Notes: generated by a model not told the origin, from the sequence alone. A DNA stretch of 64,000 bases from Microbacterium sp. SYP-A9085 (GCF_009649635.1 NZ_WJII01000002.1:576371-640370); one strand, 5' to 3'. Shown: positions 18,300 through 28,009, counted from the first letter of the stretch. Numbers and translations are program-made.

Positions 18300-19205
18300 A
18301 TGCCCCGCCGGCGTCGCGGTCCGACCGTCTCCCGGGCCGTCGCCATCGTCGTGGTGGCCGTGGTCACCGTGCTCGTCGCCGTCGCAGCGGTCCTCGCCTT
18401 TCAGCATGCACGCCCCTCCGGCACAGCAGCCACCGCAGCCCCCGTCCCGACGTTCTCGCTGGGCGTCGACGTCGGCTCACCTGCGACGCCTTCCCCCACC
18501 GCGACGACGCCGCCGAGCGCGGGCGACCGGTTCCTGACGGTCGGGTCCGATGCACTGTGGCGTGCCACCGCGGGCCGGTGCGGCGTGACGGAACCTCGCG
18601 TTGAACGTTCCACCGACGGCGGCAGCAGCTGGACCGACATCACCCCGCGCTACAAGGGAATCGCCCAGGTGGGTGCCCTCGATCCCCTCGGCGACAGCGC
18701 GGCGCAGATGGTGGCCGCGCTCGGTGAGAAATGCGACGTGGAGGGCATTCGCACGTTCACGCGAGGCCGCTTCTGGGAGCCGAACAAGGACGTGATCGCC
18801 CCGGCCCGGTACATCGATTTCCACGATGCCGGCGTCGTCGTGACACCGGGCGGTGAGATCGCGGCACCGTGCGCCTCGGCGCACGGACTGCGCGCCACCG
18901 GCCCGGTCGTGGCGCTTGTGTGCGGGAAGACCGCATACGTAGTAACGGGTGACTCCTGGACGAAGCTGCCGGCGACGAGGGTCGCGGCCGTGGCCGTCTC
19001 CTCTGGGACGGTGATCGTGGCTCACGACGGCAACCAATGCCGCGGCCTGACGCTGACCGAGTACCCGGAGGGACACCCGTCGGCCGGCAACATGGTCGGC
19101 TGTGCGGTCGACGCGGATGCGGGGAAGCAGACGGCCATCGCCGTTGGCGGCGACGGCGGCATCTATGTGTGGTCCGGCGAGAGTTTCGAGCTCGTCCGTC
19201 CGTGA
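18300..19205 (+). CDS. Membrane-anchored protein with Asp-box motif, function unknown
   Basis: 301 residues. A basic N-terminus and one membrane segment (about 13-34) are followed by a Ser/Thr/Pro-rich linker (38-75) and an extracytoplasmic domain. An Asp-box, STDGGSSW (104-111), and short repeated beta-strand-like stretches suggest a small beta-propeller of the sialidase/YCF48 type, but no catalytic set is visible. It begins 3 nt after the BY-kinase gene, so it is almost surely cotranscribed, and it is the last gene before the A+T-richer cluster. A role in polymer binding or assembly at the cell surface is a guess from context. Confidence 0.8.
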   Translation: MPRRRRGPTVSRAVAIVVVAVVTVLVAVAAVLAFQHARPSGTAATAAPVPTFSLGVDVGSPATPSPTATTPPSAGDRFLTVGSDALWRATAGRCGVTEPRVERSTDGGSSWTDITPRYKGIAQVGALDPLGDSAAQMVAALGEKCDVEGIRTFTRGRFWEPNKDVIAPARYIDFHDAGVVVTPGGEIAAPCASAHGLRATGPVVALVCGKTAYVVTGDSWTKLPATRVAAVAVSSGTVIVAHDGNQCRGLTLTEYPEGHPSAGNMVGCAVDADAGKQTAIAVGGDGGIYVWSGESFELVRP

Positions 19206-19305
19206 TGTCGAAGCGCTACGCGCGTCACGTCGGCGAGTAGGATTCGAGGCGATGCACTTGGGAACGACATCCTTATAACACGAACACGAAAGCTCATCGC
19301 CATAT

Positions 19306-20898
19306 ATGACATCGGATGACCGACCTTCGCTGGGTGACGGAGGAAACAGACTTACCGAAACCTCGCTGACCACCGACTGGGAGCCGCAGCCAACGCGGCA
19401 CAGCGAGGGCCGCCTCAGCGGGGAAGTATGCAGGGATAACAAGCAGGCCTCCCCCGACGTCGCTCCACGCAGAGGCCCCACAAAGTGGCGGAAGATCTAC
19501 TCCCGCCGTGTGGCAGCGACGGATCTCCTCGTCCTGATCTGGGTCGTATACGGAACTCAGATCGGCTGGCTCGGCTTTGGAAACCCAGGACTAGACGGAC
19601 TTGACATCGTCTCCTACTGGGCGTTCTCCGCCTTCCTAGTCGCGACCTGGTTTTGCGCCCTGTCACTTGCTGACACCCGTAGCGATCGTGTCATTGGCAA
19701 GGAGAACACTGAGTATGTGCGCGTTGCTGACACAAGTTTACGCGTCTTCGGGGCACTCGCGATCGCCGCGTTCCTAATGCGGGTCGACATCGCCCGCGGA
19801 TTTCTCCTCCTAAGCCTACCCATCGGCATCATCGTGTTACTCGTCGAGCGATGGCTATGGCGTCAGTGGCTCGTTTCGAAGCGAGCGCTCGGCCAGTTCT
19901 CTGCACATGTACTCCTCGTCGGCTCAGAGGGCTCTGTCGTTCAAATATCACGGGAACTTAACCGAGCACCCGATGCTGGTTACAGGGTTGTGGGCGCCTG
20001 CGTACCCCGAGGTCAAGTCGGTGACCTGGTACCTGGCACCGAGATTGCCATCATGGGTGATCTCGATTCGATCGAAAATGCAATTGCTGCCACCGATGCC
20101 GACACGGTGGCTATTACAAGTACTGGAGATCTCCCACCAGGCAGAATCAAGCAGATCTCCTGGGGTCTCGCGGCCGGCCACCAGCATCTTGTACTTGCAC
20201 CAAGTGTCACCGACATCGCGGGGCCGCGAATACATGCGCGTCCAGTGGCCGGCCTTCCGTTAATCCACGTTGAGACGCCGCGATTTTCTGCCGGACAACG
20301 ATTCTCGAAACGAACCTTTGATATCCTCTTCTCGACGGTACTCCTGATTGTCCTTTTCCCGGTATTGCTCTTGGTCGCTATCCTCGTCAAGACAACCAGC
20401 CGCGGACCACTCATCTTTAGCCATGAACGCGTCGGCCTGAAGGGACAATCGTTCCGCGTCCTCAAGTTCAGATCGATGAAACAAGGTGCCGACCGAGAAC
20501 TAGCTGCACTGCTTGCCGACCAAGGTACAGCCGATTCCCCCCTGTTCAAGGTGAGAAACGATCCACGCATCACGCAAATTGGCCGCATCCTACGCAAGTA
20601 CTCGCTTGATGAACTTCCGCAACTGTTCAACGTAATTGCCGGGTCAATGAGTCTCGTGGGGCCGCGCCCCCAGGTCGCGGCCGAGGTGGCGCTCTATTCA
20701 GACGCGGCCAAGCGCCGACTACTCGCACGCCCTGGGATAACGGGTCTGTGGCAAGTAAGTGGCCGCTCATCGCTCGCGTGGGACGACGCCGTGAGACTCG
20801 ATCTCTATTACGTGGAGAATTGGTCGCTCCTTAGTGACATAGCAATCCTCGCTAAGACGCTGAAAGCCGTCGTGCGTCCTGGGAACGACGCCGTATGA
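19306..20898 (+). CDS. Exopolysaccharide polyprenyl-phosphate sugar-1-phosphate transferase (WbaP/CpsE-like)
   Basis: 530 residues: hydrophilic N-terminus, four membrane segments (about 70-190), a cytoplasmic nucleotide-binding-like middle domain, a fifth hydrophobic segment after KRTFDILFS, and the catalytic bacterial sugar transferase domain with HERVGLKG, FRVLKFRSM, DELPQLFNV and SLVGPRP. It would start each repeat unit by moving a sugar-1-phosphate onto undecaprenyl phosphate. Codon use is less GC-rich than in upstream genes and marks the left edge of the island. The ATG at 19306 lacks a strong ribosome binding site, so a later start is possible, but the membrane core is unaffected. Confidence 0.92.
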   Translation: MTSDDRPSLGDGGNRLTETSLTTDWEPQPTRHSEGRLSGEVCRDNKQASPDVAPRRGPTKWRKIYSRRVAATDLLVLIWVVYGTQIGWLGFGNPGLDGLDIVSYWAFSAFLVATWFCALSLADTRSDRVIGKENTEYVRVADTSLRVFGALAIAAFLMRVDIARGFLLLSLPIGIIVLLVERWLWRQWLVSKRALGQFSAHVLLVGSEGSVVQISRELNRAPDAGYRVVGACVPRGQVGDLVPGTEIAIMGDLDSIENAIAATDADTVAITSTGDLPPGRIKQISWGLAAGHQHLVLAPSVTDIAGPRIHARPVAGLPLIHVETPRFSAGQRFSKRTFDILFSTVLLIVLFPVLLLVAILVKTTSRGPLIFSHERVGLKGQSFRVLKFRSMKQGADRELAALLADQGTADSPLFKVRNDPRITQIGRILRKYSLDELPQLFNVIAGSMSLVGPRPQVAAEVALYSDAAKRRLLARPGITGLWQVSGRSSLAWDDAVRLDLYYVENWSLLSDIAILAKTLKAVVRPGNDAV

Positions 20899-22121
20899 CG
20901 AGCTCCGACTCCCTGCCGGACGACGCTGCGAGCGACCGACTTTCCCATAAACGTCCTCGGGTGCTGTTGGTTACACCATTCTCCCCCCGCTTCTTATACG
21001 GGCACGGAAGCGACGATATCGGGCGGTTTCTATACCAGGCACTCGGGTTCGTTTGCGATCTGACCGTTTATGCCCCCCGCCCAAGCGATAGGTGCCCCGT
21101 CACTGAAACCAGTAATCTCTCGTACGATCTTGTAGAAACTCCAGCGGGGAAACAATCTGTCACACGGTTTCTCGGCACGTACCCTGCCGCTGCGAGAAAG
21201 GACTGGGCGGCGATTCACACGGCACGGGTGCATGATCTACAGCAACGGCTCCGGCCCGATCACATCCATATCGAGTATCTACAGCCCGTCGAAGTGGGAC
21301 TTACTCAGTCAGCAGCGCCGTGGAGCATCACCTTCCATGACATCGGCACGATCGTAAGCCACGAATCAATCAGCGGCGCGGCCGGCCCGACCAAGATTCA
21401 TCGTGCCGTTGAATCGGCACGCATTCGACGGTTAGAAGCACGAACAATCCAAAAGGCGAACGGCATCTTCGTCCTGTCGGAGCGAGACCGCCAATGGATT
21501 CGCGAGCGCGGCGGACAGCCAACAGTCCTGCGGCTCGGGATTCAACCAGCAAGCATCCGGTGGATCCCTCCAACGGGTGATGCGAATCTGACGCTACTCT
21601 TCGCCGGAGCAATGTGGCGAGACGCCAACGAGCGCTCCGCCATCTGGCTGATGACGCAGGTTCTTCCACGCATACACGCCGAGATTCCCGATGCCCGCCT
21701 CCGAATTGTTGGTGAGCGTCCAACTCCCCGACTTATGGAATTTGCGCGCGCGTCCAACCGGGTGGACGTCGTCGGACACGTAGACAATCTTGACGCAGAG
21801 TATGCGGGCGCGGGCCTCATCTTGGCCCCCACGATGGTGAGTGCAGGAATTCTCCTAAAAGTACAGCGGGCACTCGCTTGCGGAGCGCCAATGGTCATCA
21901 ACAGCGCCGCCGCTCAGCCACTAGGTCTCACCAATGGGGTGAACGCCCTCATCGCTAACGACCCCCAAGGCTTCGCGGAAGCCGCAACCGCTGCCCTCAA
22001 GAGTTCAAGACTCCGTCGACTACTCGGATCGAATGCACACCACTATGCAACTGAGTACGGGAGTTGGGAGCACACTGCGCGGCAGTTCGTCCGACTAATT
22101 AGGACAGCGAGAGGGATATGA
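20895..22121 (+). CDS. Glycosyltransferase, GT4/GT1-like (GT-B fold)
   Basis: 408 residues. The N-terminal half begins VLLVTPFSPRFLYGHGSDDIGR and the C-terminal half has LLFAGAMWRDANERSAIW, RIVGERP and the acceptor-side block VSAGILLKVQRALACGAPMV, as in GT-B retaining glycosyltransferases. It would add one sugar to the lipid-linked repeat unit on the cytoplasmic face. ATGA overlap with the preceding and following genes shows one tight operon. Sugar specificity cannot be read. Confidence 0.87.
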   Translation: MTSSDSLPDDAASDRLSHKRPRVLLVTPFSPRFLYGHGSDDIGRFLYQALGFVCDLTVYAPRPSDRCPVTETSNLSYDLVETPAGKQSVTRFLGTYPAAARKDWAAIHTARVHDLQQRLRPDHIHIEYLQPVEVGLTQSAAPWSITFHDIGTIVSHESISGAAGPTKIHRAVESARIRRLEARTIQKANGIFVLSERDRQWIRERGGQPTVLRLGIQPASIRWIPPTGDANLTLLFAGAMWRDANERSAIWLMTQVLPRIHAEIPDARLRIVGERPTPRLMEFARASNRVDVVGHVDNLDAEYAGAGLILAPTMVSAGILLKVQRALACGAPMVINSAAAQPLGLTNGVNALIANDPQGFAEAATAALKSSRLRRLLGSNAHHYATEYGSWEHTARQFVRLIRTARGI

Positions 22122-22948
22122 TAGCACTCATCGTTGTCTATCAGTCGCAACAAACATTGCGTCAATGTGTCGACGCGGCCATCACCTCCGGGGTTGAAAG
22201 AGTCGTAATATGGGATAACTCACCTCGGCCAGTTGCAGAGCCAGCACTTCGTAGCCGGCGGTCATCGCACGTGACAATTTTTCACGACGGAAAAAATCTT
22301 GGCTTCGGCGCAGCAATGAATCGCGCCTTCGATCAGGTGGAACCGAGGCCGGATGAGGAAGTATTACTGCTGAACCCGGATTGTATTGCCTCGTACGATG
22401 CTCTGCAGCGGATGAGTTCGACACTATCCTCCCCCGGCATTGGAATCGTCGGGCCCCGTATGCACTATGCAGACGGGCGCGCGGGAATATCCGGCGGCAC
22501 GAAGCCAACACTGATCAAAGAGGCCCTGGCGCAGACCCGCGTCGACGACCTCCTGCCGGACCGTGCACGGCAATGGGCGGTCAACACAATCACAAGACGG
22601 CGCGGCAGTGGCGGATACGGAGACACTCTCGTCCAAGGGGACCCAATCCAAGTCGATTGGCTTTCGGGATTTTGCATGTTGATGCGGGCGGAAACATACC
22701 GCTCCGTTCGTGGATTCGACGAAGACTTCTTCCTGTACTTCGAGGACGTGGATCTCTGCGAACGTATTCGGCAGAGTGGCCTGGCCTGCGTCATTGATCG
22801 ACGCACTCAGCTCCTCCATTATGAGAGCACGAGTACATCAATGGCCGGCAAGAGCGCTCTATATCGTGCAGGAATGTGGACATACTTTTCAAAGCACGGC
22901 AACCCCTTCGAACGCGCGATAGCTCGAACAGTACGAGGAAGACGATGA
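22118..22948 (+). CDS. Glycosyltransferase family 2, rhamnosyltransferase-like
   Basis: 276 residues, GT-A fold. The strand-loop IVVYQS at the N-terminus, the NLGFGAAMNRAF segment, LLNPDC (a DXD-like position), WLSGFCMLMR and FFLYFEDVDLCERI are characteristic of GT2 rhamnosyltransferase-like enzymes. It acts in repeat-unit assembly, with a nucleotide-sugar donor that is probably dTDP-rhamnose but not proven. Starts and stops overlap both neighbours by four bases. Confidence 0.88.
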   Translation: MIALIVVYQSQQTLRQCVDAAITSGVERVVIWDNSPRPVAEPALRSRRSSHVTIFHDGKNLGFGAAMNRAFDQVEPRPDEEVLLLNPDCIASYDALQRMSSTLSSPGIGIVGPRMHYADGRAGISGGTKPTLIKEALAQTRVDDLLPDRARQWAVNTITRRRGSGGYGDTLVQGDPIQVDWLSGFCMLMRAETYRSVRGFDEDFFLYFEDVDLCERIRQSGLACVIDRRTQLLHYESTSTSMAGKSALYRAGMWTYFSKHGNPFERAIARTVRGRR

Positions 22949-24183
22949 GAGTTCTTGTGGTGACACCCTGGCAGATCGATCGAACGCGACCCCGCTCGCG
23001 TGGCCTCATCGCGATTCTTTCACAGCATTGTGAAGTACGAATCGTATCAGTGGTCTCCAGTTCCAGAAGTCCAAGGACCGCCAGGGCGACCTCGTCAGTT
23101 CAGAAGTCACCACCCGCGCCGACGCAAACTGTTCCTTTGTCGCCCGTCGGAGCGATCACACGCGTCGTCGCTGCGATCTTTAGAGGAGGATCACTTCAGC
23201 AAGCCTTTGTCAGTTCGGCACGCGCACGGCGAACGATCCAGAGAGCAGTGTCGGAATTTCATCCCGACTTTGTGTATTTCAATGTTCTGCGAACCGCGCA
23301 GTTCATCAAAGACGCAGCGGGAGTACCCGCCATAGTCGACCTCGACGAGTTTCGAAGCAAGTTTTATGACCAATTGGCAACTTCGAGTTCGAGCGCATTC
23401 TGGCGCCTCGTAGCACGCATTGAGTCAGCGCGCATGCGACGGGCCGAACACGACGTCATGACGAAAGCGGCGTTGATTCTGGTATCCTCACCTGCGGACC
23501 TGCGCCCCGACACGCGAGCTCCCATCCGGCTGGTCAGGAATCCGCACGAATTCGGCGGTCCGTTGGCCGTGGAAATGAGTGAGACGCTGCATCGAGAACA
23601 CGGCCGCGTCACCAAGCGGATAGTTTTTGTCGGGCGCCAAAGCTATCGCGCCAACCGCGAGGGGATTCTGTGGTTCGCGACGAGAATATTCCCGCGCGTA
23701 AAAGCTCTCGAACCTGGTTGCGTGCTTCAGATCGTAGGGGAGCGACCGCCTGCCGCGATTCGCGCCTTGGCCTCGCCCGACATTATGGTCACCGGCGGTG
23801 TCGAATCGGTCGAACCCTACTATCGGGGAGCCTGTATCTCTATCGCGCCAATACGCCAAGCAACCGGCGTCCAGATGAAGCTCGTCGAGTCGCTCGCGCT
23901 CCAGACACCCTGCGTCGTAACCCCCACGGTCGCAGTGGGAGCAGGCGTTTGTGACGGCATGGAGTGCCTTGTCGCGGATACCGAGGACGAATGGTTTGAC
24001 GCCGTTTGTCGTTTGATTCACGATCAAAAATTGAGGGAAGACCTGAAAGGGCACGGTAACTTGTGGGTGGATGAGATGCATTCCACTCCGGCCGTAGAAA
24101 AGCAGTTCATGGCTGCATTGACAGAAGCAGGTATTGTTCCGCCAGGCGCCGGCGGTTCAAGCGACTCCTTGGCCAGCGGATAG
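22945..24183 (+). CDS. Glycosyltransferase, GT4-like (GT-B fold)
   Basis: 412 residues. MRVLVVTPWQ opens an N-terminal Rossmann-like domain; the C-terminal domain has IVFVGRQSYRANREGI, LQIVGERPP and the GVQMKLVESLALQTPCVVT block of GT-B family 4. It resembles the other GT-B enzyme of this operon in layout, including the RIVGERP/QIVGERP element. It contributes one linkage of the polymer repeat unit. The ATG at 22945 overlaps the GT2 stop. Confidence 0.86.
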   Translation: MRVLVVTPWQIDRTRPRSRGLIAILSQHCEVRIVSVVSSSRSPRTARATSSVQKSPPAPTQTVPLSPVGAITRVVAAIFRGGSLQQAFVSSARARRTIQRAVSEFHPDFVYFNVLRTAQFIKDAAGVPAIVDLDEFRSKFYDQLATSSSSAFWRLVARIESARMRRAEHDVMTKAALILVSSPADLRPDTRAPIRLVRNPHEFGGPLAVEMSETLHREHGRVTKRIVFVGRQSYRANREGILWFATRIFPRVKALEPGCVLQIVGERPPAAIRALASPDIMVTGGVESVEPYYRGACISIAPIRQATGVQMKLVESLALQTPCVVTPTVAVGAGVCDGMECLVADTEDEWFDAVCRLIHDQKLREDLKGHGNLWVDEMHSTPAVEKQFMAALTEAGIVPPGAGGSSDSLASG

Positions 24184-24196
24184 GAGCAGGCCCGAC

Positions 24197-25666
24197 TTGG
24201 TCACCAATCTCGCATCCCACGCAGCACGTGGTGCCACGTTCACGATCGCTTTACAGGCGACCAAATTTTCGATTCAGCTCGTAGGCCTTGTTATACTTGC
24301 GCGGATCCTGCCACCGAGTGTATTCGGGCTCGTAGCGATGGTGACCGCGGTGGTAGGTGTGGCAGATGTGCTTAGAGATTTCGGGTTATCGTCCGCGGCC
24401 GTGCAACTCCGAGAACTGTCCGCGAAGCAAGCGTCGAACCTCTTTTGGATAAACTCCACTCTCGGCCTCTTTCTTGCAGCGTTGACCGCGGCCGCGGCCC
24501 CGCTACTAGTTAGTCTCTACGGTGATCCTCGTCTGCTTGAGATTGCTGTCGCGATTTCGCTCGTCTTCGCGTTCAATGGCGCACAAACACAATTCCAAGC
24601 ACACCTGACCCGGCAAATGCACTACCGGACTCTCGCGCTGACGGACCTGGGGGCACAGGCAGTAGCGCTTATAGTCGCAATTGGCGCTGCGTGGTGGGGC
24701 GCGGGGTATTGGGCGATAGTGCTCCAGTTGATATCTCAATCATTTTCGCTACTCGTGTTCAGGTTCTCGACTTCTGATTGGCGGCCCGGCCTGCCGGCTC
24801 GATCCGCAGACGTCCGCCCAGCGTTAAGATACGGCAGAAACTTGGCCGGGACGCAATTGCTGGTGTATGCGAGTGCGAACCTTGACTCGGTGCTGGTGGG
24901 AGCCAGGTTCAACGAGACACAGTTGGGCCTCTATAGCAGAGCGTATCAGTTGCTCGTGCTTCCCATAGGCCAGATTCTCTCACCGCTTACGGCGGTTGCC
25001 CTGCCAGTGCTATCACGTCTGCAGGATGACCGGAAGCGGTTTGTGGCGTATCTCCTGCGAGCACAAACTCTCGTCGTCTACTTGACAACTTCCCTCTTTG
25101 CCACGTCTGCGACATGTGCCACCTACGCGATTCCACTCATCCTCGGAACTGCCTGGTCGGAGTCGGCATTCATATTTCAGATATTGGCGGTCGGTGGCGC
25201 CTTTCAAGCCGTTAACTACGTAACATACTGGGTGTACATATCGCTTGGCCTCACGCCACAGCATCTTCGATATACACTTACTACGCGGTCCTTGCTCATT
25301 ATTCTCATGGTCGCAGGAAGTTTCTTCTCACCCGCTGGAGTTGCCGCTGGGTTCTCAGCGGGCATGGCACTGGCATGGCCGATCTCTCTCATGTGGGTGC
25401 GCCGAAGCGCGCACATCCCGATACGGGGGCTCGCGAGCGTTGGTATCCGAGGAATCACAATGGGGGTGGTTGGAGCAACAGTCGGCATGCTCGCGGGATA
25501 CATGACCGCTCACGCCGGTGACTTGACTCAGTTGATCGTCTCCGCACTTGCGTGTGTGGTGTCAATGGCGGTGATCACGCTCACCTTCCCTACCGGACGA
25601 CGTGATATCCGTGAGATCGCTCTCACGGTGTCCCTCCTCAGGCACAGGAAGGCAGGCAGGGAATGA
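24197..25666 (+). CDS. Oligosaccharide flippase (Wzx/MATE-like lipopolysaccharide exporter family)
   Basis: A 489-residue polytopic membrane protein with about 12-14 hydrophobic segments. The N-terminal block GATFTIALQATKFSIQLVG and the AVQLRELS/NLFWINSTLG region match the polysaccharide flippase superfamily. It should flip the completed lipid-linked repeat unit. No in-frame ATG exists after the preceding stop; TTG at 24197 has an AGGAG 10 nt upstream and is chosen. The ATG at 24134, overlapping the preceding gene by 50 nt, is the alternative start. Confidence 0.88.
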   Translation: MVTNLASHAARGATFTIALQATKFSIQLVGLVILARILPPSVFGLVAMVTAVVGVADVLRDFGLSSAAVQLRELSAKQASNLFWINSTLGLFLAALTAAAAPLLVSLYGDPRLLEIAVAISLVFAFNGAQTQFQAHLTRQMHYRTLALTDLGAQAVALIVAIGAAWWGAGYWAIVLQLISQSFSLLVFRFSTSDWRPGLPARSADVRPALRYGRNLAGTQLLVYASANLDSVLVGARFNETQLGLYSRAYQLLVLPIGQILSPLTAVALPVLSRLQDDRKRFVAYLLRAQTLVVYLTTSLFATSATCATYAIPLILGTAWSESAFIFQILAVGGAFQAVNYVTYWVYISLGLTPQHLRYTLTTRSLLIILMVAGSFFSPAGVAAGFSAGMALAWPISLMWVRRSAHIPIRGLASVGIRGITMGVVGATVGMLAGYMTAHAGDLTQLIVSALACVVSMAVITLTFPTGRRDIREIALTVSLLRHRKAGRE

Positions 25667-26568
25667 AAACCGCTTTCTGGTGGTCCCCACGCCGAATGGT
25701 CCGCCTACTGTGGCCAGAGGTTCGACAAAGCTCTCGGGCGTGGCTGTCCTTGCGCATAACCGGAGGAAGAGTACTTCGAAACTTTGGTGACGAACTTGCG
25801 CCACACCTGTTCGAGGCGGCGACTGGCGAATCGCTGAGATGGGCGCCACCATCGCATGCAGCAATAATCACGGTTGGCTCAATCATCGACCTTTACGCGT
25901 ATCATGCTCAGGGCGCTTCTGTATGGGGTGCGGGTCTTCGCCGTCTCCCCGCGAGTCCAGGCGAGGGCCGTGCGCTGCGAGCGCGACTCGGACGCTGCTA
26001 CGCCGTACGGGGCCCTCTCACCCGCGAAGCATTAGGGCTATCTGATGAGTGCATCCTCGGAGACCCCGGGATCCTCGCTCCGGAAATTTTGCAAGGCGAA
26101 GTGCCGCTGCCTACCGGGCGCCCACTGGTAATACCGCACTATCGGGCGTGGGGATCGAGGCAAGGTCGGGTCGTGATTAAAGAGTTTATGCGGGCTGGAT
26201 TCGATGTCGTCGGGCCGAATCAAGATCCGGTCAATATAGTTCGGCATATCCGGAATGCATCGGCTGTATTCGGGTCCAGCCTGCATGCGATAATCGTCGC
26301 CGACGCATTCGGGGTTCCGGCTAGCCTCACGACATTCGCGGAAAAGGCTCCTTTAGGAGAGCCCAACTTCAAGTATCGTGATTACTTTCAGAGCGTCGGC
26401 GCGATGCCCGAGTGGTTGAGCTGGCGCGACGTCATCTACGACTATGATGGTGCCGTGGAGTCCATCCGAACGGTGTCGGATATACGCTTCAATGCTTTGG
26501 TGGCTCTACGTGAGGGCCTGAAGACCTCGGCCAGGAGTGTCTTGACTGGAGCCGAGTCTGAACAATGA
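25663..26568 (+). CDS. Polysaccharide pyruvyl transferase family protein
   Basis: 301 residues. The NFGDELAPHLF motif near the N-terminus, the VWGAGLR and YAVRGPLT segments, GDPGILAP, and SSLHAIIVADAFGVP near the C-terminus are hallmarks of the CsaB/PssM pyruvyl transferase family. It would add a ketal-linked pyruvate from phosphoenolpyruvate to a sugar of the repeat unit, giving the polymer acidic groups. It is embedded in the operon with 4-nt overlaps on both sides. Confidence 0.88.
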   Translation: MKTAFWWSPRRMVRLLWPEVRQSSRAWLSLRITGGRVLRNFGDELAPHLFEAATGESLRWAPPSHAAIITVGSIIDLYAYHAQGASVWGAGLRRLPASPGEGRALRARLGRCYAVRGPLTREALGLSDECILGDPGILAPEILQGEVPLPTGRPLVIPHYRAWGSRQGRVVIKEFMRAGFDVVGPNQDPVNIVRHIRNASAVFGSSLHAIIVADAFGVPASLTTFAEKAPLGEPNFKYRDYFQSVGAMPEWLSWRDVIYDYDGAVESIRTVSDIRFNALVALREGLKTSARSVLTGAESEQ

Positions 26569-27911
26569 CAGTGCTACTTGTGACAACGCTGGCTATGGTC
26601 GGGGTTCTTATCGTTGCCCATTTCGGCGGCACTCTCGGCGCATCGATCGTGGTGCTCCTCTTCACATTGTCAGCTTACCCCAAGACGCTTACATCGGTTG
26701 CGGGCTCTCCAATCCCTCATGTCGGAATTGCCGCGGCAACACCTTCTTTGACAACATACTCGCTGGCACTCGTAGTCATTATTGTCGGACTATTTCTGCG
26801 ACATGGCATACCACGTTCGTTATGGTTGTGGGCGCCGTTCAGCCTCTGGTGCTGTGTAGCGCTGACCACCGGCTGGTGGCCAAATACTGACGAAGCATGG
26901 GCCGGCATATTTCAGCTCGCCTTAGCGCCCCTCGCGTGGTGGGTCGGGTGTGAAGCGGCAACTGGGGCTCGGAATCAACCGCGCATTGCACGGGTCGTTG
27001 TCTACGCGATCCTCGCGATCTTGATAATTCAGCTTGCCGTCGCGTCGCTGCAAGCCAGCGGTATTGCAATTAATCCGATGCCGCCAGCGAATGAGGCCCT
27101 GCTCGGCAATCGCTCGAATGGGACGCTTTCTCATCCGAACGACCTGGGCAAGATTGTCCTGTTGCTGACTGCGGTCAGTTTGCCCCTGTTCGCGGATCGT
27201 GATGGCATACGAGTGAGTAGGCGGTTCTTCTTACTTCTAATTCTGAGCTTCGCAATCCTTGTTCTAACTGGCGGCAGAGCTGTTCTCATCGGATCAGCGG
27301 CCACAATCATCCTTTGGTTCCTATTGCAACCGAACACACGCGCGGGGATGAACCGGAAATTTGTCGTCATAGGCTTTTCAAGTGTTGGCGCTCTTCTCGT
27401 CTGGATGGCACTCGCGGCACGGTTTGATGAAGACCCGACGGGTGGTGCACGTAACCAGCTCAGCGCGCTCGCGCTCCAACAGATCTCGATGCGGCCATTC
27501 ATTGGGACCGGCCCGAATTCTTATGTCTCTATTGTTGGCCAGTTCGATCCACTCACAGCGAGTGGGGTTCCCGTGCATAGTTCGTTCTTGCTCGCAGCAG
27601 CAGAATTGGGGATTCCTGGGGCCATCGCATTTGCGCTTCCGTTCGCGGTCGCTGTGCTACGCGCCTTGCGTAAGACTCCCGGACGAACAAGCGTCTCGGC
27701 CTGGTCACGGAGCCTCATTGCCGTCATTCCTGCGTGTGTGCTGATCGGCGCCACGGGCTGGGGACTGCTTGGGAGTTACGTCCTGCCCTTGCTTTCTTTC
27801 ATGTTCGGCTGGCTTGCCTTCGGGGAGGATCACTTAGTTGGAAGACGGCTCCCGCATCACTCTGGTCCACGTGCCACGCGACACTTCGTTTCGCGGTCGA
27901 GAGGACTTTAG
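26565..27911 (+). CDS. O-antigen ligase/polymerase family protein (Wzy-like)
   Basis: A 448-residue polytopic membrane protein with about 11-12 hydrophobic segments. A larger loop near residues 285-330 contains the family-typical stretch RPFIGTGPNSYVSIVGQFDP followed by HSSFLLAAAELG, as in the Wzy_C/O-antigen ligase domain. It should polymerise the repeat units on the outer face of the membrane. It is the last gene of the A+T-richer operon. Confidence 0.88.
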   Translation: MTVLLVTTLAMVGVLIVAHFGGTLGASIVVLLFTLSAYPKTLTSVAGSPIPHVGIAAATPSLTTYSLALVVIIVGLFLRHGIPRSLWLWAPFSLWCCVALTTGWWPNTDEAWAGIFQLALAPLAWWVGCEAATGARNQPRIARVVVYAILAILIIQLAVASLQASGIAINPMPPANEALLGNRSNGTLSHPNDLGKIVLLLTAVSLPLFADRDGIRVSRRFFLLLILSFAILVLTGGRAVLIGSAATIILWFLLQPNTRAGMNRKFVVIGFSSVGALLVWMALAARFDEDPTGGARNQLSALALQQISMRPFIGTGPNSYVSIVGQFDPLTASGVPVHSSFLLAAAELGIPGAIAFALPFAVAVLRALRKTPGRTSVSAWSRSLIAVIPACVLIGATGWGLLGSYVLPLLSFMFGWLAFGEDHLVGRRLPHHSGPRATRHFVSRSRGL

Positions 27912-27936
27912 CGATGAGTAGGACAGACTCAGTGGT

Positions 27937-27962
27937 CTGACGGGCGCGAATGGACCCGTCAG
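27937..27962 (+). terminator. Hairpin after the exopolysaccharide operon
   Basis: CTGACGGG and CCCGTCAG form a perfect 8-bp stem around a 10-nt loop, 25 nt after the polymerase stop, followed by CGTTTC. There is no clear U-run, so termination may be inefficient. Confidence 0.45.
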
Positions 27963-28003
27963 CGTTTCGCCAGGCCGCGCATCCGCACTAGTCAGGCGTC
28001 ATT

Positions 28004-28009
28004 TAGAGT
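28004..28009 (+). promoter_or_regulatory. Candidate -10 box, leaderless DUF4012 gene
   Basis: TAGAGT stands seven bases before the GTG start of the next gene, with no ribosome binding site between them. This suggests that the gene has its own promoter apart from the island operon. Confidence 0.4.
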
